From NCBI RefSeq assembly GCF_030063355.1, contig NZ_JASISZ010000003.1:124001-188000 (forward strand): a stretch of 64,000 bases of DNA, given 5' to 3'. Under the pieces are notes generated by a model. It did not search any database and was not told the origin of the DNA. It saw only the letters and a program-made list of their open reading frames with translations. The position numbers and the translations under genes are program-made. Below, one piece after another: positions 18,489 to 26,803 of this stretch (its first letter is position 1; every line of letters starts with the position of its first letter). Source of the stretch: Streptomyces sp. PH10-H1. Lineage in GTDB: Bacteria; Actinomycetota; Actinomycetes; Streptomycetales; Streptomycetaceae.

Positions 18489-19160
18489 TCAGACCAGCCG
18501 CCGTGCCGTCGCCCACCGCGTGAGCTCATGCCGGTTGGAGAGCTGGAGCTTCCTCAGAACGGCGGAGACGTGGGACTCGACCGTCTTCACCGAGATGAAC
18601 AGCTGCTTGGCGATCTCCTTGTACGCGTAGCCGCGTGCGATGAGCCGGAGGACTTCACGCTCGCGCTGGGTCAGGCGGTCCAGGTCCTCGTCGACCGGCG
18701 GGGCGTCCGTCGAGGCGAAGGCGTCGAGGACGAAGCCGGCCAGGCGCGGGGAGAAGACGGCGTCGCCGTCGGAGACGCGGAAGATGGAGGAGACGAGGTC
18801 AGGGCCGGTGATGGTCTTGGTGACGTAGCCACGGGCGCCGCCACGGATGACGCCGATGACGTCGTCGGCGGCGTCGGAGACCGACAGCGCCAGGAAGCGC
18901 ACCGGCTGCTCCGCGTCGCCCATGAGCGGTGCGCAGCGCCGCAGTACCTCGACTCCGCCCCCGCCCGGCAGATGCACGTCCAGCAGCACCACCTCGGGCC
19001 GGGTCGCGGTGATGACCGTGACGGCCTGGTCGACGTCGGCGGCCTCGCCGACGACCTCGACGCCCGTGCGTTCGGTCTCGCCGATCTCGGCCTGTACGCC
19101 GGTACGGAACATCCGGTGGTCGTCGACGAGCACGACCCTTACGCGTCGGTCCTCAGTCAT
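18489..19160 (-). CDS. LuxR/NarL-family response regulator
   Basis: The 223-residue protein has a receiver domain with acidic pocket D13/D14 and phospho-acceptor D61 (VVLLDVHLPG), then a LuxR-type helix-turn-helix with LTQREREVLRLIARG and KTVESHV motifs. It should partner with the PspC-domain sensor kinase encoded upstream on the same strand. AAGGAG lies seven bases before ATG 19160. In an intact operon the two genes would normally be adjacent; here about 425 bp of decayed transposon separate them. Confidence 0.92.
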   Translation of the reverse strand: MTEDRRVRVVLVDDHRMFRTGVQAEIGETERTGVEVVGEAADVDQAVTVITATRPEVVLLDVHLPGGGGVEVLRRCAPLMGDAEQPVRFLALSVSDAADDVIGVIRGGARGYVTKTITGPDLVSSIFRVSDGDAVFSPRLAGFVLDAFASTDAPPVDEDLDRLTQREREVLRLIARGYAYKEIAKQLFISVKTVESHVSAVLRKLQLSNRHELTRWATARRLV

Positions 19161-19173
19161 CGCAAACTCCTTG

Positions 19174-19590
19174 CGTGGATACTCCGGCTTTCAGGCCGGA
19201 GAGGAAACGCATCATGCGTGAGCGGCACGGAGCGTCGAGTGCACCGCTTGAAAGCTCACACGATGATCCTCTGGTTTCTGGCAGGTGAAACCCGAGCACG
19301 TGAGGCGGGCGTTCAAGTACCGCTTCTACCCGAGCGATGCGCAGGCGGCCGAGCTGTCCCGCACGTTCGGTTGTGTGCGCAAGGTCTACAACTTGGCGCT
19401 GGAGGCCCGCTCCGTGGCGTGGTCCCTTCTGGCCGCCGGGCTGGCGGTTTCTGTCTGTGGAGACGGTGTAAGGCCTCAACGGAGCACTCCGGGCGGGCAG
19501 TCGCCGATGAAGCAGAAAACGCTTCGAAAGAGCGCCGCGTAGCGGCGCGGAGTCGGAGAATCCTCTTCCTCCGGGGAGGGGCGAAGTCAA
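19174..19590 (+). mobile_element. Decayed IS200/IS605-IS607-type element with a truncated tnpB
   Basis: The segment between response regulator and kinase has the left-end hairpin expected of these elements (CTCCGGC 19182-19188 with GCCGGAG 19195-19201), the first ~45 codons of a TnpB gene, and a right end with GC-rich stem sequence finishing in TCCGGGGAGGGGCGAAGTCAA-like sequence near 19568-19590. Most of tnpB is deleted, so the element is immobile on its own, resembling a palindrome-associated mini-element. Boundaries are approximate. Confidence 0.7.
19285..19542 (+). pseudogene. tnpB (RNA-guided nuclease/OrfB) N-terminal remnant
   Basis: The opening AFKYRFYPSDAQAAELSRTF followed by GCVRKVYN is the classical N-terminus of TnpB proteins. 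After about 45 codons the similarity stops and the frame continues through element-end sequence to a stop at 19542. The RuvC catalytic region and the zinc finger are absent. The remaining 3' part (about 19450-19590) corresponds to the region that in intact elements gives the guide (omega/re) RNA scaffold. Confidence 0.8.
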
Positions 19591-20867
19591 AACGCCGCCC
19601 TCTCCATTTCGAGTTCCACTTCCGTGCCCCCGCCCGGCGCGCTGCGCAGTCGCGCCTCGCCACCGTTTCGCGTCATGCGGCCGATGATCGACTCCCGGAC
19701 GCCCATACGGTCGTCCGGCACCCGTTCGAGGTCGAACCCCGGTCCCCGGTCCCGTACGGATACGAAGACCTTGCGCTCCTCGACTTCCGCGTACACCTGA
19801 ACCGCCTCGTCGCCACCGTACTTGGCCGCGTTCACCATTGCCTCGCGTGCGGCTGCCATCTGTGCGACCAGATTGTCGTCGAGCGGGCAGTCACCGACGC
19901 AGACGACCTCGACGGGCACCCCGTGCGCGTCCTCGACCTCGGCCGCGGCCTTGCGTACGGCGTCGGCCAGCGTCGTCGGCTCGTCCTCCTTGCCGGTGCC
20001 CTCGGGCCGGTACAGCCAGGCCCGCAGCTCGCGCTCCTGGGCGCGGGCGAGGCGTGCCACCTCGCGCGGGTCCTCGGCGTGGCGCTGGATGAGGGTGAGG
20101 GTGTGCAGTACGGAGTCGTGGACGTGGGCGGCGACCTCGGCACGTTCCTGGGCGCGGATGCGCATCAGCCGCTCGGCGGACAGGTCCTGGGTCAGCCGGA
20201 CGAGATAGGGCCCGGCGATCAGTGCCACGCCGACCAGGACGGCGAGCGCCGCCTGCAGGATGCCCCCGATGTGGCTGCCGGAGCTGCGGACGACGAGAAA
20301 CCCGGTGACGCCCGCCCCGACCAGCAGCACACCGGCGGCGCCGCGTGCGATCGGCCAGAACCGTTTGCCCTGGCTCATCTCGACCCAGCGGCTGCGGCGG
20401 GCGTTGTCGGCCTGCCGCCAGACGAGGGCGACGCCGAGGCCGATCACCAGGAGCGGCCAGATGGCGGCGTTGGCCGCGCCCAGGTTGAGGCTGCTGACGA
20501 GGACGCTGAGGCCGATGAGGAGGGCGATGAGCGCCACGATCTGGCCCTTGTCGGGACGGCGTCCGGCCAGCCAGGACTTGGCGTCGCGCGGCTCCTTCGC
20601 CTCGTTCACCCCGCCGACGCCGAGCGGCACGAAGAACCAGAAGAGCGCGTAGAGGAGGATGCCGAGGCCGTTGAACGTCGCGAGCACCACGAACACCACG
20701 CGCACCCACGAGACCGGCAGCCCGAGATGCCCGGCGAGCCCGCGTGCCACCCCGCCGATCATCCGGCCCTCGGAGCTGCGGTAGAGCTTGCGCGTCGGCG
20801 GATCCGCCGGATCGGGCGGTTTCAGATAGGACGCGCCCGTCGCAGGAGCAGGGGTGGTGGCTGGCAT
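19587..20867 (-). CDS. PspC-domain sensor histidine kinase
   Basis: The 426-residue kinase starts with a PspC domain (about residues 30-95, RMIGGVARGLAGHLG with a hydrophobic segment), continues with about four more membrane helices (120-240), then a dimerisation/phospho-acceptor region AAHVHDSVLHTL and a HATPase domain with N box EAMVNAAKYG and G box RDRGPGFDL. PspC kinases are thought to sense envelope stress. ATG 20867 is preferred to 20903. The stop codon TGA (19587-19589) lies in the terminal bases of the adjacent TnpB-type element, so the last residues may have been altered by the insertion. Confidence 0.9.
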   Translation of the reverse strand: MPATTPAPATGASYLKPPDPADPPTRKLYRSSEGRMIGGVARGLAGHLGLPVSWVRVVFVVLATFNGLGILLYALFWFFVPLGVGGVNEAKEPRDAKSWLAGRRPDKGQIVALIALLIGLSVLVSSLNLGAANAAIWPLLVIGLGVALVWRQADNARRSRWVEMSQGKRFWPIARGAAGVLLVGAGVTGFLVVRSSGSHIGGILQAALAVLVGVALIAGPYLVRLTQDLSAERLMRIRAQERAEVAAHVHDSVLHTLTLIQRHAEDPREVARLARAQERELRAWLYRPEGTGKEDEPTTLADAVRKAAAEVEDAHGVPVEVVCVGDCPLDDNLVAQMAAAREAMVNAAKYGGDEAVQVYAEVEERKVFVSVRDRGPGFDLERVPDDRMGVRESIIGRMTRNGGEARLRSAPGGGTEVELEMERAAF

Positions 20868-21087
20868 ACCCCGATCGTCACACGCTTCGGCCGTCCCGGG
20901 CATCAGGGTTGCCCCCGGACCTCACCCTGACTGAAGCCCGGCCCAGTGCCCGGCCAGGCCCCGGCTGAACCTTGGCCCCGTCCCGGCCGATACGGGACCG
21001 CCCCCACCGCCCCCTGGGGGGTGCATCAGGGGTCGGCCAGGGTTGCACCTGGTGCCGGGCGGGGGCGGGGACCGCCACCATGGAGGC

Positions 21088-22389
21088 ATGACGCAGGACA
21101 GCAGGCCGGCCGACGAGGCCGAGGCCGACGCCACCCCGGACCTTCCGGACTCCCCGGAACCCCCGGCCCGGCGCCGCATCGTTCGCAGCCGCCGCCGGGT
21201 GGTCGCGGGTGTGTGCGACGGCGCGGGCCGCTACTTCGAGATCGACCCGGTGATCTTCCGGGTGGTGCTCTCCGTGCTGGCGCTCACCGGCGGCATCGGC
21301 CTGATCGTGTACGGCATGGCCTGGCTGGTGATCCCGCAGGAGGGCGAGGACCAGAGCGAGGCGCACCGGCTGCTCTCCGGCCGTGTCGAGGGCACGGCGC
21401 TGACCGCCGTGCTCGTCGCGCTGGTCGGCTGCGGGCTGTACGCGTCGATGCTCGGCAACGGCAACAACCAGGCGTTCTCCATCCTGTTGCTGGCCGCCGT
21501 GGCCGGTGCCATCTACTGGTCGCAGCTGCGCCGCCGCGCCGCGCTGGACGGCGAGGCGAACGCGGTGGCGGCCGGACCGGCCGCCGACGCCCCGCCCGCC
21601 GCGCAGGCACCCCCGAGCCCCGCGACGCCGTCGTGGTGGCGTGAGCCGCTGGCCAAGGACCCGTCCTGGGCGAGCAGCAGCACGGGCTACCTCTGGGGCC
21701 CCGACGACGGCCCGTACGAGGAGCAGGACCGTAAGGCGTGGCGGGAGCGGCGGGCGGCGACCCGCCGTGAGACGTCGTGGCTGGGCGTGCTGACGTTCTT
21801 CGTGGCGCTGGTCGCGGGAGCGATCGGTACGGCCGCGGCCTGGAAGGGGCACCCGCTCGGCACGGCCCTGGAGATCGGGCTGGCGTCCGCGCTGGCCGTC
21901 TTCGGCCTGGGGTTCGTCCTCAGCGCCTGGGCGGGCCGGGCCCGCGGCGGTACGGCGTTCTGGGCCGTACTGACGATCGCGCTGCTGGTGGGCGCCGCCT
22001 CGGTGCCCAAGACGATGACGACCGACTGGGCGACGACGGACTGGCGGCCGGTAGCCGTCACCGACGTCCAGGCCCGCTACGAGCAGGGCAGCGGGCACGG
22101 CCTACTGGATCTGACCGCGCTGCCCCTCGGCGGCAAGACCGTCACGACCAAACTGCAGGTCGGCGCGGGCCTGGCGGAGGTACGGCTGCCGCAGAACGCC
22201 ACCGTGCGGCTGCACTATCAGCTGGGCGTCGGCGAGGTTCAGTTGCCGGGCGTAACGAACCATGGGGTGGACATCCGCACGGACGTGCGCAACGAGGTGG
22301 TCTTCGAGCCGGCCGCGGGCACGCCGTCGGCCGGCACGATCGAACTCGACGTCGAGGTGGGCGTCGGACAGGTGAGGGTGATCCGGTGA
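21088..22389 (+). CDS. PspC domain-containing membrane protein
   Basis: The 433-residue protein has an acidic N-terminus, a PspC domain (about residues 30-90, RRVVAGVCDGAGRYFEIDP followed by a long hydrophobic helix), further membrane helices (about 105-135 and 230-310), and a C-terminal beta-rich domain. The start ATG 21088 has GGAGG four bases upstream. It is divergently transcribed from the PspC sensor kinase and shares a 220-bp promoter region with it. This suggests joint control of an envelope-stress response. Confidence 0.87.
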   Translation: MTQDSRPADEAEADATPDLPDSPEPPARRRIVRSRRRVVAGVCDGAGRYFEIDPVIFRVVLSVLALTGGIGLIVYGMAWLVIPQEGEDQSEAHRLLSGRVEGTALTAVLVALVGCGLYASMLGNGNNQAFSILLLAAVAGAIYWSQLRRRAALDGEANAVAAGPAADAPPAAQAPPSPATPSWWREPLAKDPSWASSSTGYLWGPDDGPYEEQDRKAWRERRAATRRETSWLGVLTFFVALVAGAIGTAAAWKGHPLGTALEIGLASALAVFGLGFVLSAWAGRARGGTAFWAVLTIALLVGAASVPKTMTTDWATTDWRPVAVTDVQARYEQGSGHGLLDLTALPLGGKTVTTKLQVGAGLAEVRLPQNATVRLHYQLGVGEVQLPGVTNHGVDIRTDVRNEVVFEPAAGTPSAGTIELDVEVGVGQVRVIR

Positions 22390-22601
22390 AGCGGCATGGA
22401 TTCGAGCCCGCGTCCCTCGTGATGGGACTGGTACTGCTGGGCCTCGCGACGGTGTTCTTCCTGGACGCGGCCGGCGGCTGGGATCCCTCCCGGCCGGCGA
22501 CGGTGGCCCTAGCGGGCGGCGGTCTGGCTTTCGCCGCGGTGACGTCGGTGGTCACCCGGCTGATCCGACGGCGGCAGCGTGCCCGTGGCGCGGCGGCGTG
22601 A
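22386..22601 (+). CDS. Small hypothetical membrane protein
   Basis: The 71-residue protein has two hydrophobic segments (about residues 10-27 and 38-57) and an Arg-rich end. GTG 22386 overlaps the PspC gene stop by four bases, so it is translationally coupled to it. Its last 93 bases overlap the 3' end of the convergent doxX-like gene. Confidence 0.65.
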   Translation: MKRHGFEPASLVMGLVLLGLATVFFLDAAGGWDPSRPATVALAGGGLAFAAVTSVVTRLIRRRQRARGAAA

Positions 22602-23063
22602 GGCGAGGCGTGCGGCGATCAGCCCGTCGGCGGACAGCAGGGGGGTGCCGGCGAGGATCAGCGGCAGCCAGGCCATCAGGTACACCAGGTCGTTGCCGTA
22701 GTAGTAGGGGTCGGTCGCCCAGCTGACCGTGAGCCACAGGCTGAGCGAGATCGCGGCGCCGCCGAGTGCGGCGAGGCGGCCCAGCAGCCCGAGGAGCATG
22801 CCGATCCCGACGGCCAGCTCACCGAGGGCTATGGCGTAGCCGAAGGCGTGCGGCGCCTTGAGCGCGAGATCGACCATCGCCGGGATCGCCGCGCTGTCGC
22901 GTACCGCGTGCAGGGTGCCGACCAGCGATCCCGGCGTCGAATCGGTGAAGAACGCGCCACCCGTCAGCTTGTCGAGCGACGCGTAGATGAAGGTCACACC
23001 AAGGAAGATCCGCAGCGGCAACAGGGCATACCGCGAGGCGGTCTCCCGCCAGGTTCGGAGCAT
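22509..23063 (-). CDS. DoxX family membrane protein
   Basis: The 184-residue protein has four membrane helices and the DoxX features LRIFLGVTFIYASLDKL and ELAVGIGMLLGLLGR, seen in quinone/sulfur-redox-related membrane proteins. ATG 23063 is preferred over 23120 because GGCAGGA lies upstream. The basic C-terminal tail overlaps the small convergent gene; the true functional end may be the conserved GTPLLSADGLI region. Confidence 0.82.
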   Translation of the reverse strand: MLRTWRETASRYALLPLRIFLGVTFIYASLDKLTGGAFFTDSTPGSLVGTLHAVRDSAAIPAMVDLALKAPHAFGYAIALGELAVGIGMLLGLLGRLAALGGAAISLSLWLTVSWATDPYYYGNDLVYLMAWLPLILAGTPLLSADGLIAARLASRRRATGTLPPSDQPGDHRRHRGESQTAAR

Positions 23064-23167
23064 GATGTCCTGCCTCTCCCGCCGCACGTGTCCCCAAGGA
23101 ATGTCGGAACGATTCTTCACGTACGGCTCTCAACGGGAGATACGTACTCCCCTCCGATCCGACTCAG

Positions 23168-23965
23168 TCAGCTGAAGAGATCGGGTTCGCTCCGCGAGAT
23201 CTGCTGGTACAGCGGCTGATAGTTGATCCAGGCGACGAGATCGTTCCCGAGCTGCTCGCGGGTGTGCACCGCGCTCTCGTGCGTGATCTGCACCGGTTTC
23301 CCGGCCGCCTTCGCCGTCAGCTGCACCTGGCAGGACCGCTCCATGGTGATGAACCACCACGCCGCCGCGTCGACCGAGTCCCCCACCGTCAGCAGTCCGT
23401 GATTGCGCAGGATGACGGCTTTGTGCGGCCCGAGCGCCTCCGCGATCCGGCGGCCCTCCTCCTCGTCGACCACGACGCCGGTGTAGTCGTCGAACAGCGC
23501 GTGATCCTCGTAGAACGCGCAGACGTCCTGGGTGATCGGGTCCAGCAGCTCCCCGAGCGCCGACAGCGCCCGCCCGTACGTCGAGTGGCTGTGCGCGGCG
23601 GCGATCACGTCGGGGCGCGCCCGGTGCACCTGTGCGTGGATCGCGAAAGCCGCCTGATTGACGTGGAACCGGCCCTCCACGACCTGCCCCGCGTGATTGA
23701 CCAGGATCAGATCGCTGACGGTGATGAACTTGAAGCTCATCCCGAACGGATTGACCCAGAAGTGATCGGTGAACTCCGGATCGCGCGCCGTGATGTGCCC
23801 CGCGACCCCTTCCTCGAACCCGAACCGCCCGAACAGCCGCAACGCGGCCACCAGCCGCTCCTTGCGGTGCCGCCGCTCGTCGTCGGTGTCGGTGAACGTC
23901 TGCGGCATGGCGAACTGCAGCTGGTCGGTGGGTATCGGCTGCGGGGCGGGCCTCGTCTCGGTCAT
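23168..23965 (-). CDS. Class II aldolase/adducin family protein
   Basis: The 265-residue protein has the metal-binding class II aldolase signature: AAAHSHSTYGRAL supplies two His ligands, ILRNHGLLTVG the third, and GVAGHITARDPE is the substrate loop. Family members are fuculose-1-phosphate aldolases, epimerases and related lyases; the exact substrate is not predictable here. ATG 23965 lacks a strong ribosome site. Confidence 0.87.
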   Translation of the reverse strand: MTETRPAPQPIPTDQLQFAMPQTFTDTDDERRHRKERLVAALRLFGRFGFEEGVAGHITARDPEFTDHFWVNPFGMSFKFITVSDLILVNHAGQVVEGRFHVNQAAFAIHAQVHRARPDVIAAAHSHSTYGRALSALGELLDPITQDVCAFYEDHALFDDYTGVVVDEEEGRRIAEALGPHKAVILRNHGLLTVGDSVDAAAWWFITMERSCQVQLTAKAAGKPVQITHESAVHTREQLGNDLVAWINYQPLYQQISRSEPDLFS

Positions 23966-23998
23966 GGACCGGAAGCTACCGCGCGGTACGGGCAATGA

Positions 23999-24036
23999 AC
24001 AGGCCCGCGACCGCGGTTCAGCGGTGGCGGGCCTGT
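23999..24036 (-). terminator. Terminator downstream of guaA
   Basis: ACAGGCCCGC (23999-24008) pairs with GCGGGCCTGT (24027-24036), with an inner ACCGC/GCGGT stem. It lies 18 bases past the guaA stop and just before the aldolase start, so it isolates the two genes. Confidence 0.75.
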
Positions 24037-24054
24037 CCGGCGGCTAAGCGGAGG

Positions 24055-25650
24055 TCACTCCCACTCAATCGTCCCCGGGGGCTTGCTCGTTACGTCGAGC
24101 ACAACGCGGTTGACGTCGGCGACCTCGTTCGTGATCCGGGTGGAGATCTTGGCGAGGACGTCGTACGGCAGACGTGACCAGTCGGCGGTCATGGCGTCCT
24201 CCGAGGAGACCGGGCGCAGCACGATCGGGTGGCCGTACGTGCGGCCGTCGCCCTGGACTCCGACGGAGCGGACGTCGGCGAGCAGCACGACCGGGCACTG
24301 CCAGATCTCCCGGTCGAGGCCGGCCGCGGTGAGCTCCTCGCGGGCGATGGCGTCCGCCTCGCGCAGCAGGTCAAGGCGCTCCTTGGTGACCTCGCCGACG
24401 ATCCGGATGCCGAGGCCGGGGCCGGGGAACGGCTGGCGCTGGACGATCTCCTCGGGCAGGCCCAGTTCCTGGCCGACCATCCGGACTTCGTCCTTGAAGA
24501 GCTTGCGCAGCGGCTCGATGAGCTCGAACTCGATGTCGTCCGGGAGCCCGCCCACGTTGTGGTGCGACTTGATGTTGGCGGTGCCGGTGCCGCCGCCGGA
24601 CTCGACGACGTCCGGGTACAGGGTGCCCTGGACCAGGAAGGCGACGGCCTCGCCGGCCGCGCCCGCCTCGGCGATGAGCTCGGCCTGGGCCTGCTCGAAG
24701 ACCCGGATGAACTCGCGGCCGATGATCTTCCGCTTGGTCTCCGGGTCGGTGACGCCGGCGAGCGCGGACAGGAAGCGCTCCTCCGCGTCGACGACTTTCA
24801 GCTGTACGCCGGTGGCCGCGACGAAGTCCTTCTCGACCTGCTCGGACTCGCCCTTGCGCTGCAGCCCGTGGTCGACGTACACGCAGGTCAGCTGCGATCC
24901 GATGGCCTTCTGGACGATGGCCGCGGCCACCGAGGAGTCCACGCCGCCCGACAGCCCGCAGATCGCGCGCTTGGTGCCGACCTGGGCGCGGATCGCCGCG
25001 ACCTGCTCGTCGACGACGTTCGTCGTCGTCCAGTCCGGCGCGATGCCCGCGCCCCGGTACAGGAAGTGCTCCAGGATCTGCTGGCCGTGGGTGGAGTGCA
25101 GCACCTCGGGGTGGTACTGGACGCCGTAGAGCTTGCGCGCGTCGTTCTCGAAGGCGGCGACGGGCACCACGTCGGTGGACGCGGTGACGGCGAAGCCCTC
25201 GGGCGCCGCCGAGCACGCGTCGCCGTGCGACATCCACACCGACTGCTCGGCGGGCGTGCCCTCGAAGAGCGTCGAGCCCGGCTTGGTGACGGCCAGTGGA
25301 GTACGGCCGTACTCACGCGCGCCGTTGTCGTCGACGGTGCCGCCGAGCGCCACCGCCATCAGCTGGAAGCCGTAGCACATGCCGAAGACCGGGACCCCGG
25401 CCTCGAAGATCGCCGTGTCGAGCGACGGGGCGCCCTCGGCATAGACCGACGAGGGACCGCCGGAGAGGATGATCGCCTTCGGGTTCTTCGCGAGCATCTC
25501 GTCGACCGGCATGGTGCTGGGGACGATCTCGCTGTAGACCCGGGCCTCACGGACGCGTCGGGCGATGAGCTGGGCGTACTGCGCTCCGAAATCCACCACC
25601 AGGACGACGTCCGGGTTGTGGTCGGGGGCGGCTGGGGTCGCTGATGCCAC
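24055..25650 (-). CDS. guaA: GMP synthase (glutamine-hydrolysing)
   Basis: The 531-residue enzyme converts XMP to GMP using glutamine and ATP. The N-terminal glutamine amidotransferase has nucleophile Cys92 (GMCYGFQ) and a GVQYHPEV His/Glu segment; the ATP pyrophosphatase domain has the SGGVDSSV loop; and the C-terminal dimerisation domain ends PPGTIEWE. The GTG at 25650 has GGAAGG eight bases upstream. The gene is monocistronic; a TAGAAT box at 25691-25696 could be its -10. guaB and guaB3 for the preceding step lie 20 kb away in this window. Confidence 0.97.
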   Translation of the reverse strand: MASATPAAPDHNPDVVLVVDFGAQYAQLIARRVREARVYSEIVPSTMPVDEMLAKNPKAIILSGGPSSVYAEGAPSLDTAIFEAGVPVFGMCYGFQLMAVALGGTVDDNGAREYGRTPLAVTKPGSTLFEGTPAEQSVWMSHGDACSAAPEGFAVTASTDVVPVAAFENDARKLYGVQYHPEVLHSTHGQQILEHFLYRGAGIAPDWTTTNVVDEQVAAIRAQVGTKRAICGLSGGVDSSVAAAIVQKAIGSQLTCVYVDHGLQRKGESEQVEKDFVAATGVQLKVVDAEERFLSALAGVTDPETKRKIIGREFIRVFEQAQAELIAEAGAAGEAVAFLVQGTLYPDVVESGGGTGTANIKSHHNVGGLPDDIEFELIEPLRKLFKDEVRMVGQELGLPEEIVQRQPFPGPGLGIRIVGEVTKERLDLLREADAIAREELTAAGLDREIWQCPVVLLADVRSVGVQGDGRTYGHPIVLRPVSSEDAMTADWSRLPYDVLAKISTRITNEVADVNRVVLDVTSKPPGTIEWE

Positions 25651-25763
25651 GGGCGGCCTTCCGGCGTTATGTACGAGGGATCGGACCCTGATTCTACCGT
25701 TCCTACGAGGGCGCTTCCGTCTCACCATCCGGTCGCCGGGTGGCTACGCGGCGCACTCGTGGT

Positions 25764-25776
25764 CATACTGGCCCGC
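25764..25776 (+). promoter_or_regulatory. Putative -10 region of the chorismate mutase leader transcript
   Basis: CATACT (25764-25769) ends seven bases before the ATG of the leader peptide, so transcription could start at or beside the ATG, giving a leaderless leader peptide. No ribosome site is visible in front of that ATG, which fits. A clear -35 box is not seen. Confidence 0.35.
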
Positions 25777-25857
25777 ATGTCCTCGAACACGCACTACGCG
25801 ATCTTCGCGTTTACCTATGGCACCGGCTGGTCCGGCTGCCATGGTCGTGCTGCTTGA
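25777..25857 (+). CDS. Putative aromatic-rich leader peptide of chorismate mutase
   Basis: A 26-residue frame precedes the chorismate mutase gene by 100 bases. Between residues 6 and 18 it encodes H6, Y7, F10, F12, Y14 and W18, a marked excess of aromatic residues, and it uses TTT and TAT codons that are rare in this genome. A GC-rich hairpin follows 24 bases after its stop. The arrangement is that of a ribosome-mediated transcription attenuator responding to aromatic amino acids, the end-products of the chorismate branch. Translation is not proven. Confidence 0.6.
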   Translation: MSSNTHYAIFAFTYGTGWSGCHGRAA

Positions 25858-25881
25858 GCTACTGACAAGCGACTTCCCAGG

Positions 25882-25907
25882 CGCCCCGGGCCATTCGGCC
25901 CGGGGCG
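25882..25907 (+). promoter_or_regulatory. Attenuator hairpin upstream of chorismate mutase
   Basis: CGCCCCGGGCC (25882-25892) pairs perfectly over 11 bp with GGCCCGGGGCG (25897-25907) around an ATTC loop and is followed by the moderately T-rich TCTGTCGTCT. It sits between the aromatic leader peptide and the chorismate mutase start, as an attenuator would. Confidence 0.65.
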
Positions 25908-25957
25908 TCTGTCGTCTCCGGGCCGGGTGCGGGGCCGTGACCACAGGAGACACAGAT

Positions 25958-26338
25958 ATGAGCACGCAGACAGCGACCCCGGCGGCGGTAGTCCCGGCAG
26001 CGGCAGTCCCAGCGGCGGTTCTTCCGGCGACGGTCCTCCCGGCGACAGCGGCGGAGACAGCGGTCCCGGCGGAGACCGGAGCGCGTACGGACGAGGCCGT
26101 GGCCCTCATCACCGGGGCGCGGAGCCGGATCGACGATCTCGACACCCGGATCATCGGGCTGGTCATGGAACGGATGGCCGTCTCGTCGGAGATCCAACGG
26201 GCCCGGATCGCCTCGGGCGGGCGCCGGGTGAATCTGTCCCGCGAGATGGAGATCCTCAACCACTTCAGCGACGAGCTGGGCAAGCCCGGAACCACCCTGG
26301 CGATGACCCTGCTGGAGCTGTGCCGTGGCCGAGTGTGA
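25958..26338 (+). CDS. Chorismate mutase (AroQ type)
   Basis: The 126-residue protein has an Ala/Pro/Val-rich N-terminus of about 45 residues and an AroQ helical domain: ITGARSRIDDLDTRIIGLV (helix 1 with the catalytic Arg), MAVSSEIQRARI, RVNLSREMEIL and the final helix. It converts chorismate to prephenate on the way to Phe and Tyr. ATG 25958 has AGGAGA seven bases upstream. It appears to be controlled by the upstream leader peptide and hairpin. A terminator follows at 26470. Confidence 0.88.
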   Translation: MSTQTATPAAVVPAAAVPAAVLPATVLPATAAETAVPAETGARTDEAVALITGARSRIDDLDTRIIGLVMERMAVSSEIQRARIASGGRRVNLSREMEILNHFSDELGKPGTTLAMTLLELCRGRV

Positions 26339-26469
26339 CGTTTCTGCGCATCGCCCGTTCGGGGTGCGTCACCCGTACGGCACGTGACCGGCTCGTGGCC
26401 CTTTCGTTGGATGGGGTGTCCGTGCCAGCCAGGGGCGGTCGACCACAACCACGCGTGGACAACAGGACA

Positions 26470-26501
26470 CCGCCCAGACGCAGCTGGGCGGGGTGTTAAT
26501 T
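26470..26501 (+). terminator. Terminator after chorismate mutase
   Basis: CCGCCCAG (26470-26477) pairs with CTGGGCGG (26484-26491), followed by GGTGTTAATT. The rest of the gap 26339-26803 shows no gene, repeat or other structure I can name. Confidence 0.6.
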
Positions 26502-26803
26502 CGGAGCGATGAGGCCTGCCCGTTCGCGCGGCATGCCGTGGGACCTCGCTCCGGGCTCCGTGGCCGAGCAGCAGGGGACAGCTGCCCGGTCGCAACTCCA
26601 AAGAGGCGGTCGGCTCCCGGGACGCTGGGATCCGGCCGCTCTGCGAAGCCCACATTACTCATCCGCACCGCCCGCGGCGGAACTCCGACCCCCGATCGGG
26701 CTACCCCCGCAGCCCGCTCGATTCTCCCCGTCTCTCCCGTCTCTCCGTCGACGGCTCATGAGATACGTCACAGCTCCGCCACGCGGCGGGAGGCGGCCGG
26801 CGG

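Noticed and set aside
18288..20930. 880-codon plus-strand frame across the two-component genes
   Set aside because: Antisense shadow of the response regulator and kinase; no recognisable domains or ribosome site.
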